Shown piece by piece: positions 20,502 through 30,074 of a stretch of DNA of 64,000 nt (position 1 is its first letter; each line of letters starts with the position of its first letter). The position numbers were made by a program, and so were the translations under genes. Location: contig NZ_NESP01000001.1 of the NCBI RefSeq assembly GCF_003063475.1, forward strand, positions 2,232,001-2,296,000, given 5' to 3'. This stretch comes from Limnohabitans curvus (GTDB taxonomy: Bacteria > Pseudomonadota > Gammaproteobacteria > Burkholderiales > Burkholderiaceae_C). The notes beneath the pieces are model-generated. The model was given only the letters and a program-made list of their open reading frames with translations. It did no database searches and had not been told where the DNA came from.

Positions 20502-21989
20502 ATGTTTGAAAAACTGAGCATCGCTGCGGTTTATCCCGAAATGCTATTGGCTGTCATGGCCATCGTCATTGCGATGGTGGACTTGTTCGTCAAGTGCCCA
20601 CGTCGCACCACCACGTATGCCTTGTCGCTGATCACCATCGGTGTGGTCGCGTACTTGGAAGCCGTTGCCGCCACACAAGGCCAAACGGTTTATAGCTTCG
20701 GCAACATGGTGGTCTCTGACCCCATGGGCAGCTGGCTCAAGTGCTTTGCAGCTTTGGCTGTGATGGTCACTTTGGTCTACGGCCGTCCTTATGCTGCTGA
20801 ACGCGACATGTTGCGCGGTGGCGAGTTGTTCACCTTGGGTCTCTTTGCTTTGTTGGGCATGTTCGTCATGATCTCGGGCAACAACTTCCTCGTGTTGTAC
20901 CTCGGCTTGGAATTGCTGACTTTGTCTAGCTACGCCATGGTGGCCTTGCGCCGCGACAGCGCCGTGGCCAGCGAAGCTGCGATGAAATACTTTGTGTTGG
21001 GTGCGATGGCCAGCGGCTTCTTGCTCTATGGCTTGTCCATGTTGTACGGCGCCACAGGCTCGCTCGACATCAGTACCGTGTTCAAGGCTGTGGCCTCGGG
21101 CCAAATCAAGCACCAAGTGTTGGTGTTGGGTTTGGTCTTTGTGGTGTGCGGCTTGGCATTCAAATTCGGTGTCGTCCCTTTCCATATGTGGATTCCTGAC
21201 GTGTACCAAGGCGCACCAACCGCCATCACCTTGATGATTGGCGGCGCGCCTAAATTGGCCGCATTTGCCATGACCATCCGTTTGTTGGTGGAGGGCTTGT
21301 TGCCCTTGGCCGTGGACTGGCAGCAAATGTTGATGGTCTTGGCCATTGCCTCCTTGCTGATTGGTAACTTGGCCGCTGTGGCGCAAACCAACCTCAAGCG
21401 CATGTTGGCGTTCTCGACCATTGCCCAAATGGGTTTTGTGTTGATCGGTTTGCTCTCGGGTGTGGTCAACGGCAACACCGCTGCCGCTGCCAACGCCTAC
21501 AGCTCATCCATGTTCTACGTCATCACCTATGTGCTGACCACCTTGGCCACCTTCGGCATCATCTTGCTGTTGGCCCGTGAAGGCTTTGAGAGCGAAGAAA
21601 TCTCTGACCTCGCTGGCTTGAACCAACGCAGCCCCCTGTACGCAGGTGTGATGGCCGCTTGTATGTTCTCGTTGGCAGGTGTGCCTCCGCTGGTTGGCTT
21701 CTACGCCAAGCTGTCGGTGTTGCAAGCGTTGATCGCTTCAGGCCAAACTGGCGCCATCGTCTTGGCAGTCTTCGCTGTGATGATGTCTCTGATTGGCGCG
21801 TTCTACTACTTGCGCATCGTCAAGGTCATGTACTTTGACGCACCTATTACCGCGACCACCGTGTCTGCGGGTGCTGATGTGCGCGTGGTCTTGAGCCTCA
21901 ACGGTGCCTTGATCTTGATCTTGGGCATCTTGCCTGGTGGTTTGATGGCCTTGTGTGCCAAAGCCATTGTGTCTACGCTGGGTACCTAA
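20502..21989 (+). CDS. nuoN: NADH-quinone oxidoreductase subunit N
   Basis: NuoN (ND2) is the third antiporter-like subunit of complex I. The 495-residue protein has the lysine-bearing segments [20 protein letters not shown] and [19 protein letters not shown]. It is the last gene of the operon; a UUCG-loop terminator begins 18 bp after the stop. Confidence 0.98.
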   Translation: MFEKLSIAAVYPEMLLAVMAIVIAMVDLFVKCPRRTTTYALSLITIGVVAYLEAVAATQGQTVYSFGNMVVSDPMGSWLKCFAALAVMVTLVYGRPYAAERDMLRGGELFTLGLFALLGMFVMISGNNFLVLYLGLELLTLSSYAMVALRRDSAVASEAAMKYFVLGAMASGFLLYGLSMLYGATGSLDISTVFKAVASGQIKHQVLVLGLVFVVCGLAFKFGVVPFHMWIPDVYQGAPTAITLMIGGAPKLAAFAMTIRLLVEGLLPLAVDWQQMLMVLAIASLLIGNLAAVAQTNLKRMLAFSTIAQMGFVLIGLLSGVVNGNTAAAANAYSSSMFYVITYVLTTLATFGIILLLAREGFESEEISDLAGLNQRSPLYAGVMAACMFSLAGVPPLVGFYAKLSVLQALIASGQTGAIVLAVFAVMMSLIGAFYYLRIVKVMYFDAPITATTVSAGADVRVVLSLNGALILILGILPGGLMALCAKAIVSTLGT

Positions 21990-22007
21990 GCACTTGCCAC
22001 CTCACAT

Positions 22008-22034
22008 AAGCCAGCTTTCGAGCTGGCTTTTTTC
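22008..22034 (+). terminator. Rho-independent terminator of the nuo operon
   Basis: AAGCCAGCT (22008-22016), loop TTCG, AGCTGGCTT (22021-22029), then a T run to 22033. The T tract ends at the base before the C that precedes ATG 22035 of the next gene. Confidence 0.92.
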
Positions 22035-22625
22035 ATGATGACTATGAAACCCACATCTGATGACCATTTGGTCGAACACACGCTAGACCACGTTGAGCTG
22101 CTCAAAGGCCACTTCTTGCACGCCTTTCGCGACACCGTGCGCTTGCCCAGCGGAGACACCGCCACACGTGAGTTTGTGATTCACCCCGGCGCGGTGATGA
22201 TCATCGCCATCCGCGACGATGGCCGTTTGGTGATGGAGCGCCAATACCGCTACCCCGTGCAACAGGTGATGATTGAGTTCCCTGCGGGCAAGCTCGACCC
22301 AGGCGAAGACCGTTTGGTGTGTGCCCAACGTGAGTTGCTAGAAGAAACTGGCTACCGCGCCACCGAGTGGGCCCATGCGGGTGTCTTGCACCCCGTCATC
22401 AGCTATTCCACCGAGTTCATCGACATTTGGTTTGCCCGCGGCCTGACCCAAGGCGAGCGACAACTGGACGAAGGCGAGTTTCTCGATGTGTTTGATGCTA
22501 GCGTAGACGAGCTGCTAGCATGGTCACGTGATGGCCAGCTGACGGACGCCAAAACCCTCACAGGATTGCTCTGGCTGCAAAACCACCTCAGTGGTGCATG
22601 GCCCCTGCAATGGCAGAGCCTATGA
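22035..22625 (+). CDS. Nudix hydrolase, ADP-ribose pyrophosphatase type
   Basis: The product hydrolyses nucleoside diphosphate-X compounds, probably ADP-ribose or a related sugar nucleotide. The Nudix box is complete: G-x5-E-x7-REL-x-EE-x-G from residue 93 (GKLDPGEDRL then CAQRELLEETGY). The 196-residue length and the VMERQYRYPVQQ strand fit the NudF-like subgroup. The start is uncertain, ATG 22035, 22038 or 22044; none has a ribosome binding site, because the nuo terminator T tract lies immediately upstream. Confidence 0.9.
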   Translation: MMTMKPTSDDHLVEHTLDHVELLKGHFLHAFRDTVRLPSGDTATREFVIHPGAVMIIAIRDDGRLVMERQYRYPVQQVMIEFPAGKLDPGEDRLVCAQRELLEETGYRATEWAHAGVLHPVISYSTEFIDIWFARGLTQGERQLDEGEFLDVFDASVDELLAWSRDGQLTDAKTLTGLLWLQNHLSGAWPLQWQSL

Positions 22626-22655
22626 CTGTGGCAACGCGTGTGAGACGTGCTGCGG

Positions 22656-22661
22656 GATAAT
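22656..22661 (+). promoter_or_regulatory. -10 box just upstream of the DUF1178 gene
   Basis: GATAAT at 22656-22661 is a good -10 hexamer. Counting 7 bp downstream puts the transcript start on or beside the A of ATG 22668, which predicts a leaderless mRNA. The -35 region is weak. Confidence 0.45.
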
Positions 22662-22667
22662 TGAACT

Positions 22668-23129
22668 ATGAAAGTGTTAGACCTTCAATGCGCCCAACAC
22701 CACGTGTTTGAAGGCTGGTTTGGTTCCGAAGATGACTACCAAAGCCAGCTCACACGTGGCTTGCTGAACTGCCCGATGTGCGGCGATGCCAACGTGAGCA
22801 AAAAACTCAGCGCACCTCGCTTGAACCTGAATGCGACCGAGTCCGCTGACAACGCAACGCCTACATTGCCCAGCCTACAAGACGCGGCTAATTTAGAGCC
22901 CGCGCAGTTGCAAGCCGCTTTGCTCAAGATGGTGCGCCATGTGGTGGCGAATACCGAAGACGTGGGCAACAGCTTCCCCGAAGAAGCCCGCAAGATGCAC
23001 TATGGAGAAGCTGAGGCACGCAACATTCGCGGCCACGCCACACCTGAAGAAACTGAAGGGTTGATTGACGAAGGCATCGCCGTCATGCCTTTGCCGTTGC
23101 CTGACGTGCTCAAAGAGCCGTTGCAGTAA
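22668..23129 (+). CDS. DUF1178 family protein
   Basis: This is a conserved proteobacterial protein of unknown function. The 153-residue product has the family start ([20 protein letters not shown]) and a zinc-ribbon-like half site: a cysteine near residue 8 and CPMCGD at about 36-41. The C-terminal half includes the conserved [18 protein letters not shown]. There is no ribosome binding site before the ATG, and a -10 box sits 7 bp upstream. The 3' end overlaps the convergent miaA by 20 bp. Confidence 0.85.
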   Translation: MKVLDLQCAQHHVFEGWFGSEDDYQSQLTRGLLNCPMCGDANVSKKLSAPRLNLNATESADNATPTLPSLQDAANLEPAQLQAALLKMVRHVVANTEDVGNSFPEEARKMHYGEAEARNIRGHATPEETEGLIDEGIAVMPLPLPDVLKEPLQ

Positions 23130-24111
23130 ACCGCTGCACAGCGGCCAGTGTTTGCGCCAACGCATCGGGTGCATCACAGGGGATGACGATGCGCTCGTCC
23201 ATGCCGCGCAGCCAAGTGAGTTGTCGTTTGGCCAACTGCCGCGTAGCCGCCACGCCCAACTCGTGCAGTTGGGGCAAGATGCTTTCTGGGGCGGCGCCTA
23301 CAGCCTCTGCACGGTCGAGCAACTCCCACGCTTGGCGGTATCCCACACAGCGCATGCTGGGCAAATCGATGTGCAAGTCACCTCGCGCACGCAGGGTTTG
23401 TACCTCAGCCACAAATCCTCCCGCCAGCATGATGTCAAAGCGCAGCGCAATGCGCGCATGCAGCCATGCGCGGTTGACGGGCTCTAGCGAGAGCAGGGGC
23501 ATATTCAGTGCTGGTTGCGTTGCACGCGTGGCGTCTGCTTCAGCAAACCATTGCGACAAAGCTTTGCCGCTCACGCGCCACACTTCGAGTGCGCGCGAGA
23601 TGCGCTGTGCATCGTTGGGGGCGAGTCGTTCGGCCGTGATGGCATCGACCTTCGCCAGTTCGGCATGCATAGCAGGCCAACCCAAGGCGAAGGCTTGTTG
23701 CTCGATTTCGGCGCGCAGCTCGGGCTGTGCAGTGGGCAAGTCGTCAATGCCATCGCGCAAGGCTTTGAGGTAGAGCATGGTGCCGCCTACCAGCAGAGGC
23801 AGCTTGCCGCGCGCGCGGATGTCGGCCATCAAGGTGGTGGCATCGCGGGCAAATTCAGCCGCGCTGTAGGCGTGCAGTGGGTCGCGAATGTCAATCAGGT
23901 GGTGCGGCACTTGTGCGAGTTCATCGGCATTGGGCTTGGCCGTGCCAATGTCCATGCCGCGATACACCAAGGCCGAATCCACGCTGATGATTTCAACGGG
24001 CCATGCTTGGGCGATCGCCAAAGCTGCTGCAGTTTTACCGCTGGCCGTCGGACCAACGAGGGCGATGGCGTCAACGGTCCAGCCTTGTGCCAGATGCGAT
24101 GCGTTAGACAC
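23110..24111 (-). CDS. miaA: tRNA dimethylallyltransferase MiaA
   Basis: MiaA adds the isopentenyl group from dimethylallyl diphosphate to N6 of A37 in UNN-reading tRNAs. The 333-residue protein has the P-loop GPTASGKT, the [16 protein letters not shown] segment and the [13 protein letters not shown] motif. I place the start at GTG 24111, because TGGAGG lies 5 nt upstream. The longer frame reaching to 24219 adds 36 unrelated Arg/Cys-rich residues. The start overlaps the stop of the upstream transporter gene by 8 bp, so it is probably coupled to it. Confidence 0.96.
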   Translation of the reverse strand: MSNASHLAQGWTVDAIALVGPTASGKTAAALAIAQAWPVEIISVDSALVYRGMDIGTAKPNADELAQVPHHLIDIRDPLHAYSAAEFARDATTLMADIRARGKLPLLVGGTMLYLKALRDGIDDLPTAQPELRAEIEQQAFALGWPAMHAELAKVDAITAERLAPNDAQRISRALEVWRVSGKALSQWFAEADATRATQPALNMPLLSLEPVNRAWLHARIALRFDIMLAGGFVAEVQTLRARGDLHIDLPSMRCVGYRQAWELLDRAEAVGAAPESILPQLHELGVAATRQLAKRQLTWLRGMDERIVIPCDAPDALAQTLAAVQRFTATAL

Positions 24112-25291
24112 GCGGGCCTCCACGGCGCAACACCAGCAGCCAAGCCGACAGCGCAGTGATGACAGACCAAAACGCGATGCTTTGCGCCATGGGCAGCGCA
24201 GAGCCGTCTTGCACCGCACCCAGCCACAGCCCTGTGATGAAAGCTGCCACCATCATCAAGAAGCCGCCTAGGGCCGATGCCGCACCCGCCGCTTTGGGGA
24301 AAGGCCCCACCGCACCACTTTGACCGCATGGCTGATGGATGCCGTGCGCCAAGATGAACCAATAAAACGGCCCCATCAGACTCACCACACTTTGCCCACC
24401 CAGCCACGCATTGAGTGCCATCCAGCCGCCGCCTACCAAGCTGAACACCCCGCCAATGGCGACCGTTTGCGTCACGCCAAATCGAGCCAACAAACGACGG
24501 CACAACACGGTGCCCAGTAAATAAGTGAAGGCCATCGAAAACAACAACAACCCGTATTGCCAGCGCGCCAATCCCAACAAGTTGATGAAAACGAACGAAG
24601 ACGATGCCAAGAAGGTAAAGAGCCCGCCGTATGAGCCAATCGACACACAGGTGAACGCCACAAACGTGGGGTGGCGCACGATGTGCCACCACGTCTTTGC
24701 TAGCACCTTGACCTGTAGCGCATGTGGGTTTTTACGATGCACCGTTTCTTTGAATGTCAGGGCCACCAAGATCAGTGCGATCGCCCCAAATCCCATCACC
24801 AAACTCAGTGCAGCGTGCCAGCTCCACAAGTCGGTCAGCAAGCCGCCCAAAGGCGCACTGGCGCAAGCCAAAAAACCTAAACCTGTCAGCGCCTTAGACA
24901 TCACGCCTGCGCCCGTCTCGGGGGTGTACAGGTCGCGCACGATGGCACGTGCACACATCACCACCGCACCCATAGCAGCGCCTTGTAAAGCACGCCACAC
25001 GATCAGCTCTTGCATACTGCTGGCCAACACACAGCCCAAGCCTGCGAGCGTGAAAGTGCCCAAGCCCCACAACAAAATCGGACGACGGCCAAAGCGATCG
25101 GACAGGGGGCCCCACACCAACTGCGATGTGCCAAAGGCCAACAGCAAAGCGCTGAGCGTGAGCTGCACCTGCGACAGCGTTGCACCAAACTCTGCCTTGA
25201 TGGCAGGCAGTGCGGGCAAGTACAAGTCGGTGGCCACAGGCTGAATACCCAGCAGCATCGACAGCAACACAATGATGAGCGTGGGGGACAT
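24104..25291 (-). CDS. MFS drug resistance transporter, Bcr/CflA family
   Basis: A proton-driven exporter of the major facilitator superfamily. The 395-residue protein has 12 predicted membrane segments. It carries the family features [17 protein letters not shown] after the first helix and motif [15 protein letters not shown] between helices 2 and 3. Family members export bicyclomycin, sulfonamides or cysteine; the substrate here cannot be told. It sits between mutL and miaA, which are adjacent in many bacteria, so it appears inserted in that cluster. Its ATG overlaps the mutL stop by one base. Confidence 0.92.
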   Translation of the reverse strand: MSPTLIIVLLSMLLGIQPVATDLYLPALPAIKAEFGATLSQVQLTLSALLLAFGTSQLVWGPLSDRFGRRPILLWGLGTFTLAGLGCVLASSMQELIVWRALQGAAMGAVVMCARAIVRDLYTPETGAGVMSKALTGLGFLACASAPLGGLLTDLWSWHAALSLVMGFGAIALILVALTFKETVHRKNPHALQVKVLAKTWWHIVRHPTFVAFTCVSIGSYGGLFTFLASSSFVFINLLGLARWQYGLLLFSMAFTYLLGTVLCRRLLARFGVTQTVAIGGVFSLVGGGWMALNAWLGGQSVVSLMGPFYWFILAHGIHQPCGQSGAVGPFPKAAGAASALGGFLMMVAAFITGLWLGAVQDGSALPMAQSIAFWSVITALSAWLLVLRRGGPRV

Positions 25292-27231
25292 CAGCGACCG
25301 CGTAAAAACAGCGCGTCGAGCTCACGCATCGACAGTTGTCGCCAGGTGGGGCGGCCGTGGTTGCATTGGTCGGAGCGCTCGGTCACTTCCATTTGGCGAA
25401 GCAAGCCATTCATTTCGTCCACTGTGAGTTTGCGGTTGGCACGCACCGCACCGTGGCAGGCCATGGTGGCCAGCAGTTCGTTACGGGCGCGTTGCACCAC
25501 CGTGCTGGCGTCGTGTTGGCTCAACTCGGCCAACACGCTGCGCGCCAGTGCCACGGCATCGCCTTGCGCCAAGCTGCTGGGCACGGCACGCACAGCGAGT
25601 GTTTTGCTGGAGAGCGTGGAGATTTCTAAACCGAGCTCTTGCAACGCTTCAGCGCAGGCCTCGGCGGTGGCCACCTCTTGCGCGGTGGCAGGGAAGGTGG
25701 CGGGAATTAGCAGCGGTTGGCTGCTGATACGCTGCGCGTCAATTTGTGTTTTGAGTTGTTCGTACACGATGCGTTCGTGCGCGGCGTGCATATCGACCAA
25801 CACCAAACCTTGCGCGTTCTCGGCCAAGATGTACACGCCGTGCAGCTGCGCGATGGCTTTGCCCAAAGGCCAAGTTTCGGGGGCCGCCTCTTGCAGCGAT
25901 GGGGTTGGTGTGTTGGCTGCGCTGAAAGCGCTGGGTGCGAAGCTTTGCGCCGTTTGTTCTTCCGCGGGCAAGCCGGTGCGGGGTGTGGGTTGCCACAACG
26001 CGCCCAAGTCAGACACACGCGTGCCAGCCAAAGGCATGGGCGCTTGCTGCCAATTGGCGTTGGGCCAAGTGGGTGGTGTCGATACGCCCAATGTAGCGGC
26101 GTCGCTAAAAGCGCCACCCGCGCCAAAAGTGCCCGCCATTGGTAGCTCATGGTTTTGCAAGGCATTGGCCATGAGCATGTTGGCGCGTGGCACCGCCAAG
26201 GCGTTTTCTACCGCGTGGCGCACCGCTTGGTGCACCTCACGGCCATCACGGAAACGCACTTCAATTTTGGTGGGGTGCACGTTGACGTCCACACGCGTGG
26301 GGTCAATCTCGACGTACAGCGCATAAATGGGTTGGCGGTGGCCGTGCAGCACATCTTCATACGCGCTGCGTGCGGCGTGGGTGATGACTTTGTCGCGCAC
26401 ATAGCGGCCATTCACATAGGCAAACTGGTGGTCGGCACGTGAGCGGGCGGCGTCTGGAATGCCAGCGCGTCCCACCACGGTCACGTTGCCCGATTGGTAA
26501 TGCACGGCCACCGAGTTTTCTAAAAAATCGTCGCCCAACACATCGGCCAAGCGGCGGTCTAGCGCGGCTTGGTGTTGCTTGTTCAGGTCTTCACCCGAAG
26601 CCGCGTCAATGGTTTGCGCACGCCATTGCTCGACCAACTTGCCTTCGTGCCAAATGGCAAAACCCACCTCAGGGCGGGTCAGGGCATGTCGACGCACGGC
26701 TTCTACGCAGTGGGCCAGTTCGGTGTTGTCTGTCTTTAAAAATTTGCGGCGTGCGGGTGTGCTGTAAAACAGCTCTTTGACTTCCACCGTCGTGCCTTGG
26801 GCGCGGGCGGCGGGTTGCAGCTCGCCGCTGCGGCCATCGAGCAGCATGGCGCTGTCTTGGTTTGCCGTGCGTGACAGCACCGACAACTCAGAGACCGATT
26901 GAATCGCGGCCAACGCTTCGCCGCGAAAACCCATGGTGCCCACCGATTCAAGCTCGGTGAGGCTGGTGATTTTGCTGGTGGCGTGGCGCTTCAAGGCCAC
27001 GGGCAACTCATGGGCGGGAATGCCCACGCCGTTGTCTTCCACGCTGATCAGGCGCACACCACCGGCCAACAACCGCAGCGTGATGTGTGTGGACCCCGCG
27101 TCTAGCGCGTTGTCCACCAGTTCACGCACGACAGCGGCGGGGCGTTCGATCACCTCGCCAGCGGCGATTTGGCTGATCAGTTCATCTGGGAGTTCGCGGA
27201 TGGCGCGTGGGGGTTGGGTAGCAGGGTGCAC
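25291..27231 (-). CDS. mutL: DNA mismatch repair protein MutL
   Basis: MutL links mismatch recognition by MutS to strand incision. The 646-residue protein has the GHKL ATPase domain (LISQIAAGEVIERPAAVVRELVDNA split across residues 17-41, and GFRGEALAAI). A linker covers about 340-440. In the C-terminal dimerisation domain, DMHAAHERIVYE matches the metal-binding motif of endonuclease-active MutL proteins, and CNHGRPTW supplies the second conserved site. This suggests the host lacks MutH and nicks DNA with MutL itself. Confidence 0.97.
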   Translation of the reverse strand: MHPATQPPRAIRELPDELISQIAAGEVIERPAAVVRELVDNALDAGSTHITLRLLAGGVRLISVEDNGVGIPAHELPVALKRHATSKITSLTELESVGTMGFRGEALAAIQSVSELSVLSRTANQDSAMLLDGRSGELQPAARAQGTTVEVKELFYSTPARRKFLKTDNTELAHCVEAVRRHALTRPEVGFAIWHEGKLVEQWRAQTIDAASGEDLNKQHQAALDRRLADVLGDDFLENSVAVHYQSGNVTVVGRAGIPDAARSRADHQFAYVNGRYVRDKVITHAARSAYEDVLHGHRQPIYALYVEIDPTRVDVNVHPTKIEVRFRDGREVHQAVRHAVENALAVPRANMLMANALQNHELPMAGTFGAGGAFSDAATLGVSTPPTWPNANWQQAPMPLAGTRVSDLGALWQPTPRTGLPAEEQTAQSFAPSAFSAANTPTPSLQEAAPETWPLGKAIAQLHGVYILAENAQGLVLVDMHAAHERIVYEQLKTQIDAQRISSQPLLIPATFPATAQEVATAEACAEALQELGLEISTLSSKTLAVRAVPSSLAQGDAVALARSVLAELSQHDASTVVQRARNELLATMACHGAVRANRKLTVDEMNGLLRQMEVTERSDQCNHGRPTWRQLSMRELDALFLRGR

Positions 27232-27251
27232 GGCCTCATTTTAGAGGCAGG

Positions 27252-27257
27252 GATAAT
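27252..27257 (+). promoter_or_regulatory. -10 box of the DedA gene
   Basis: GATAAT is followed by GCAGCCT and ATG 27265. This spacing predicts transcription starting at the initiation codon. No strong -35 hexamer is visible. Confidence 0.4.
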
Positions 27258-27264
27258 GCAGCCT

Positions 27265-27918
27265 ATGGAACTTATTACTTTCTTGATCGACTTCATCCTG
27301 CACGTAGACCGCTACTTGGAAGCCTTTGTGCAAGCCAATGGCACTTGGGTCTATGCCTTGCTGTTTCTCATCATTTTTGTGGAGACCGGTTTGGTGGTCA
27401 TGCCCTTTTTGCCCGGTGACTCGCTGCTGTTTGTGGTGGGGGCTATGTGCGGCGTGGGCTTGATGGATTACGGCTTGTCCGTGGCCTTGCTGCTCACCGC
27501 TGCGGTGGCGGGCAACCAAACCAATTACACGATTGGCCGCTTCTTTGGTCCGAAGGTGTTTGCGTGGGAGGATTCCAAGTTTTTCAACCGTCGGGCCTTC
27601 GACCAAGCCCACGCGTTTTACGAGCGCTACGGCGGTGTGACCTTGATCGCCGCACGCTTCATGCCCTTTGTGCGCACCTTCGCGCCCTTTGTGGCAGGCG
27701 TAGCGCAGATGACGCGTCGCAAGTTCACCTTCTTTGACATCACCGGTGGCGCGTTGTGGGTGGGCGGTATCGTGACGGCGGGTTACTTTTTTGGCAACAT
27801 TCCGTGGGTCAAAACCCATTTGGACAAGATCATCTGGGCGATGATTTTTATTCCCGGCGCTTTGGCTATTTATGGCTCGTGGAAAGCCTCACGCGCTGCA
27901 CACATCAACGCTGACTGA
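27265..27918 (+). CDS. DedA family membrane protein
   Basis: DedA proteins are inner-membrane transporters linked to lipid-carrier flipping and membrane-potential homeostasis. The 217-residue protein has the family signature FLPGDSLLFVVGA and the Arg-containing re-entrant region RFMPFVRTFAPFVAG. I use ATG 27265 (MELITFLIDFIL), which aligns with YqjA/YghB-type starts; ATG 27256 is an alternative. GATAAT at 27252-27257 is a good -10 box only 7 bp before the start, so the mRNA may be leaderless. It lies divergent to mutL with a 33-bp gap. Confidence 0.93.
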   Translation: MELITFLIDFILHVDRYLEAFVQANGTWVYALLFLIIFVETGLVVMPFLPGDSLLFVVGAMCGVGLMDYGLSVALLLTAAVAGNQTNYTIGRFFGPKVFAWEDSKFFNRRAFDQAHAFYERYGGVTLIAARFMPFVRTFAPFVAGVAQMTRRKFTFFDITGGALWVGGIVTAGYFFGNIPWVKTHLDKIIWAMIFIPGALAIYGSWKASRAAHINAD

Positions 27919-27926
27919 AGACGGCG

Positions 27927-28178
27927 TTAAAACCCACGTTCTCCGCGGCGCACGTCGCGCAGCATGAACAAATACAAGCTCTCCACCTTGTCACGTGCCC
28001 AAGGTGTTTTGCGCAAAAACTTGAGGCTTGATCCCACGCTGGGGTCCTGCGTGAAGCAGCGAATGTTGATGCGCTCGCCCAAGCCTGCCCAGCCGTAATA
28101 GTCAGCGAGCTCGGTGACGATTTTCTCCAGCGTCATGCCGTGCAGTGGGTTTTTGGGTTGTTCGGGTGCGTCGGTCAT
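27927..28178 (-). CDS. VF530 family small DNA-binding-like protein (DUF2132)
   Basis: The 83-residue product matches the VF530/DUF2132 family, small helical proteins of unknown function. The core is [22 protein letters not shown] followed by the conserved [26 protein letters not shown] use ATG 28178; an earlier in-frame ATG at 28235 would run into the amidase gene. It follows the amidase stop by 4 bp on the same strand and is likely cotranscribed with it. Confidence 0.87.
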   Translation of the reverse strand: MTDAPEQPKNPLHGMTLEKIVTELADYYGWAGLGERINIRCFTQDPSVGSSLKFLRKTPWARDKVESLYLFMLRDVRRGERGF

Positions 28179-28182
28179 GGTG

Positions 28183-29595
28183 TCAGGTATTACGGGTTTT
28201 GGCCAGCGGTGGATTGCGTGAGAAGTAGCGCTCAATGCCTTTCATCAGCGCATCAGCCAAGTCGTTTTGGTATTGAGCGCTGACCAAACGTTTCTCTTCT
28301 TCGGGGTTGCTGATGAAGGCGGTTTCCACCAACACGCTGGGAATGTCGGGCGCTTTCAACACGGCAAAGCCTGCTTGCTCTACGCGGCCTTTGTGCAGTT
28401 TGCCAATGTGTTTGATTTGCCCCAGCATGGCGCTGCCGAGTTTTAGGCTGTCTTTGATTTGTGCGGTGGTGCTCATGTCAAGCAGGGCGCGTTGCACGGC
28501 GGCATCTTGGCTTTTGATGTTCAAGCCACCAATCAAATCGGCGCGGTTTTCTTGCTTGGCCATCCACTTCGCAGCTGCGCTGGAAGCTGCACCATCGCTC
28601 AGGGCAAACACGCTGGCACCTTTGGCTTCAGGGGTTTGAAACGCGTCTGCATGGATGCTGATGAACAAATCGGCCTGCACGCGTCGGGCTTTCTCGACGC
28701 GCTGTTGCAGTGGCACAAAATAGTCGGCATCGCGTGTGAGGTAAGCCCGCATGGGCAAGTTGCCGTGTTTTGTTTTGATGACGGTGTTGTTGATGCGGTC
28801 ACGCAAGCGGTGCGCAATTTTCAGCACCACATCTTTTTCGCGTGTGCCACTGGGGCCTGATGCGCCGGGGTCTTCGCCGCCGTGGCCAGGGTCGAGTGCC
28901 ACGATGATGAAGCGTTCGCCGTCTTGTTGTTGGTTCACCGATGCGGCAGTGGTGATGGGCGCAGAAGCTGTGGATGCCGCAGGCGATGGCACCTCGGGCG
29001 TCACGTTCGGTTTGGCCATCAAATCGCCCACAGGGTCGGCACGTGTGCCCAACTTAGACGCCGATGGTGTGGGTGTGGCCGTCATCGACGGCGCGTTGAA
29101 GGCCGTGCCGCCTTTGAGCTTGTCCACAATCAAGGCTTCCAGTGGGTCTGCCACATCAGAAGGGTAGAGGTCAAGCACCAAGCGGTGTTGGTACTGGGTG
29201 TTGCCGGTTTTCACGGGCAACAAGTTGAACACCTGTGGTTTGACCATCTGGCGAAGGTCTAACACCAAGCGCACGGTTTTGTTGGCGTATTGGCCCACGC
29301 GCACACCTGTGATGTAGGGGTCGTCCGAGCGCACTTTGCCCACCAGCTCTTTGAGGGCGGGGTTGAGTTCAATGCCCTCAATGTCCACGGCCAAGCGCGG
29401 TGGGTTGGCTACAAAAATAGGTACGGTTTTCAGTGCTGTGTCGCTCTCAATCGTCACGCGTGTGTAGGCCGCTGCGGGCCACACGCGCACGGCCACGATG
29501 CTGGCACCCCAAGCAATGTCGGCACTGCCTAACAGCAAGGCGAGCGAGCCGCCTTGAAGCAGGCTGCGTCTTTGGATGCCCTTGTGTTGCGTCAT
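28183..29595 (-). CDS. amiC: N-acetylmuramoyl-L-alanine amidase, AmiC type with Tat signal
   Basis: This periplasmic amidase cleaves the bond between N-acetylmuramic acid and the stem peptide during cell separation. The 470-residue protein starts with a twin-arginine signal ([15 protein letters not shown]), as in Escherichia coli AmiC. An AMIN domain at about 30-145 targets septal peptidoglycan. After a Ser/Thr/Pro-rich linker, an Amidase_3 domain carries the zinc and catalytic residues in [11 protein letters not shown], the TREKD glutamate, FISIHAD and [10 protein letters not shown]. No LysM repeats are present, so AmiC fits better than AmiB, although the position next to tsaE and mutL is that of enterobacterial amiB. 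Confidence 0.93.
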   Translation of the reverse strand: MTQHKGIQRRSLLQGGSLALLLGSADIAWGASIVAVRVWPAAAYTRVTIESDTALKTVPIFVANPPRLAVDIEGIELNPALKELVGKVRSDDPYITGVRVGQYANKTVRLVLDLRQMVKPQVFNLLPVKTGNTQYQHRLVLDLYPSDVADPLEALIVDKLKGGTAFNAPSMTATPTPSASKLGTRADPVGDLMAKPNVTPEVPSPAASTASAPITTAASVNQQQDGERFIIVALDPGHGGEDPGASGPSGTREKDVVLKIAHRLRDRINNTVIKTKHGNLPMRAYLTRDADYFVPLQQRVEKARRVQADLFISIHADAFQTPEAKGASVFALSDGAASSAAAKWMAKQENRADLIGGLNIKSQDAAVQRALLDMSTTAQIKDSLKLGSAMLGQIKHIGKLHKGRVEQAGFAVLKAPDIPSVLVETAFISNPEEEKRLVSAQYQNDLADALMKGIERYFSRNPPLAKTRNT

Positions 29596-30065
29596 GCCAG
29601 TAGCTCCTGCCCGCGCGCGGTGAGGGCGCTGATGCGCACTTGGCGTTGCTCGGCGTTGTCCACTTGGATGTCGAGTTCAAGGTCTGGCGTGGGCATCACG
29701 CCTGCGGCGTTTTGCGGCCATTCGCACAGCTTTAAGCCCGTGCTGGCGAAGATGTCACGAAAGCCTGCGTCTTCCCATTCGCGTGGGTCGCTGAAGCGGT
29801 AAAAGTCAAAGTGCCACACCTCGCCTGCGGCCACGGTGTAGGGTTCGACCACGGCATAGGTGGGGCTTTTGATGCGGCCCTCGACGCCCAAGGCGCGCAG
29901 TAGGTGGCGCACAAAGGTGGTTTTGCCTGCGCCCAAGTCGCCATGCAAGGCAATGCAAGCATTCAGGTTGGCGCGTGTCAATGCGGCGGCCAGCTGCGTG
30001 GCAAACGCAGCGGTGGCGGCTTCATCGGGCCAAACCAGAGTTTTTACAATGGGCGAATTGTTCAA
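29592..30065 (-). CDS. tsaE: tRNA threonylcarbamoyladenosine biosynthesis ATPase TsaE
   Basis: TsaE is the P-loop ATPase that drives the TsaB-TsaD-TsaE t6A-forming complex. The Walker A motif GDLGAGKTTFVRHLL and the SPTYAVVEPY and WHFDFYRF segments are clear. The start is uncertain: TTG 30065 gives 157 residues, the usual size, while ATG 30107 adds 14 residues and would overlap queG by 33 bp on the other strand. The stop overlaps the amidase ATG by 4 bp. Its partner tsaD is 28 kb away in this window. Confidence 0.92.
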   Translation of the reverse strand: MNNSPIVKTLVWPDEAATAAFATQLAAALTRANLNACIALHGDLGAGKTTFVRHLLRALGVEGRIKSPTYAVVEPYTVAAGEVWHFDFYRFSDPREWEDAGFRDIFASTGLKLCEWPQNAAGVMPTPDLELDIQVDNAEQRQVRISALTARGQELLA

Positions 30066-30074
30066 AGGTATCCG

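Noticed and set aside
25010..26326. Plus-strand open frame of 438 codons opposite the MFS transporter and mutL
   Set aside because: Spans two well-supported genes on the other strand and is Ser/Ala/Cys-rich without domains.
29904..30074. N-terminal extension of queG to 29904
   Set aside because: These codons lie over tsaE and give no QueG-like sequence; the TTG at 30075 has a ribosome binding site.
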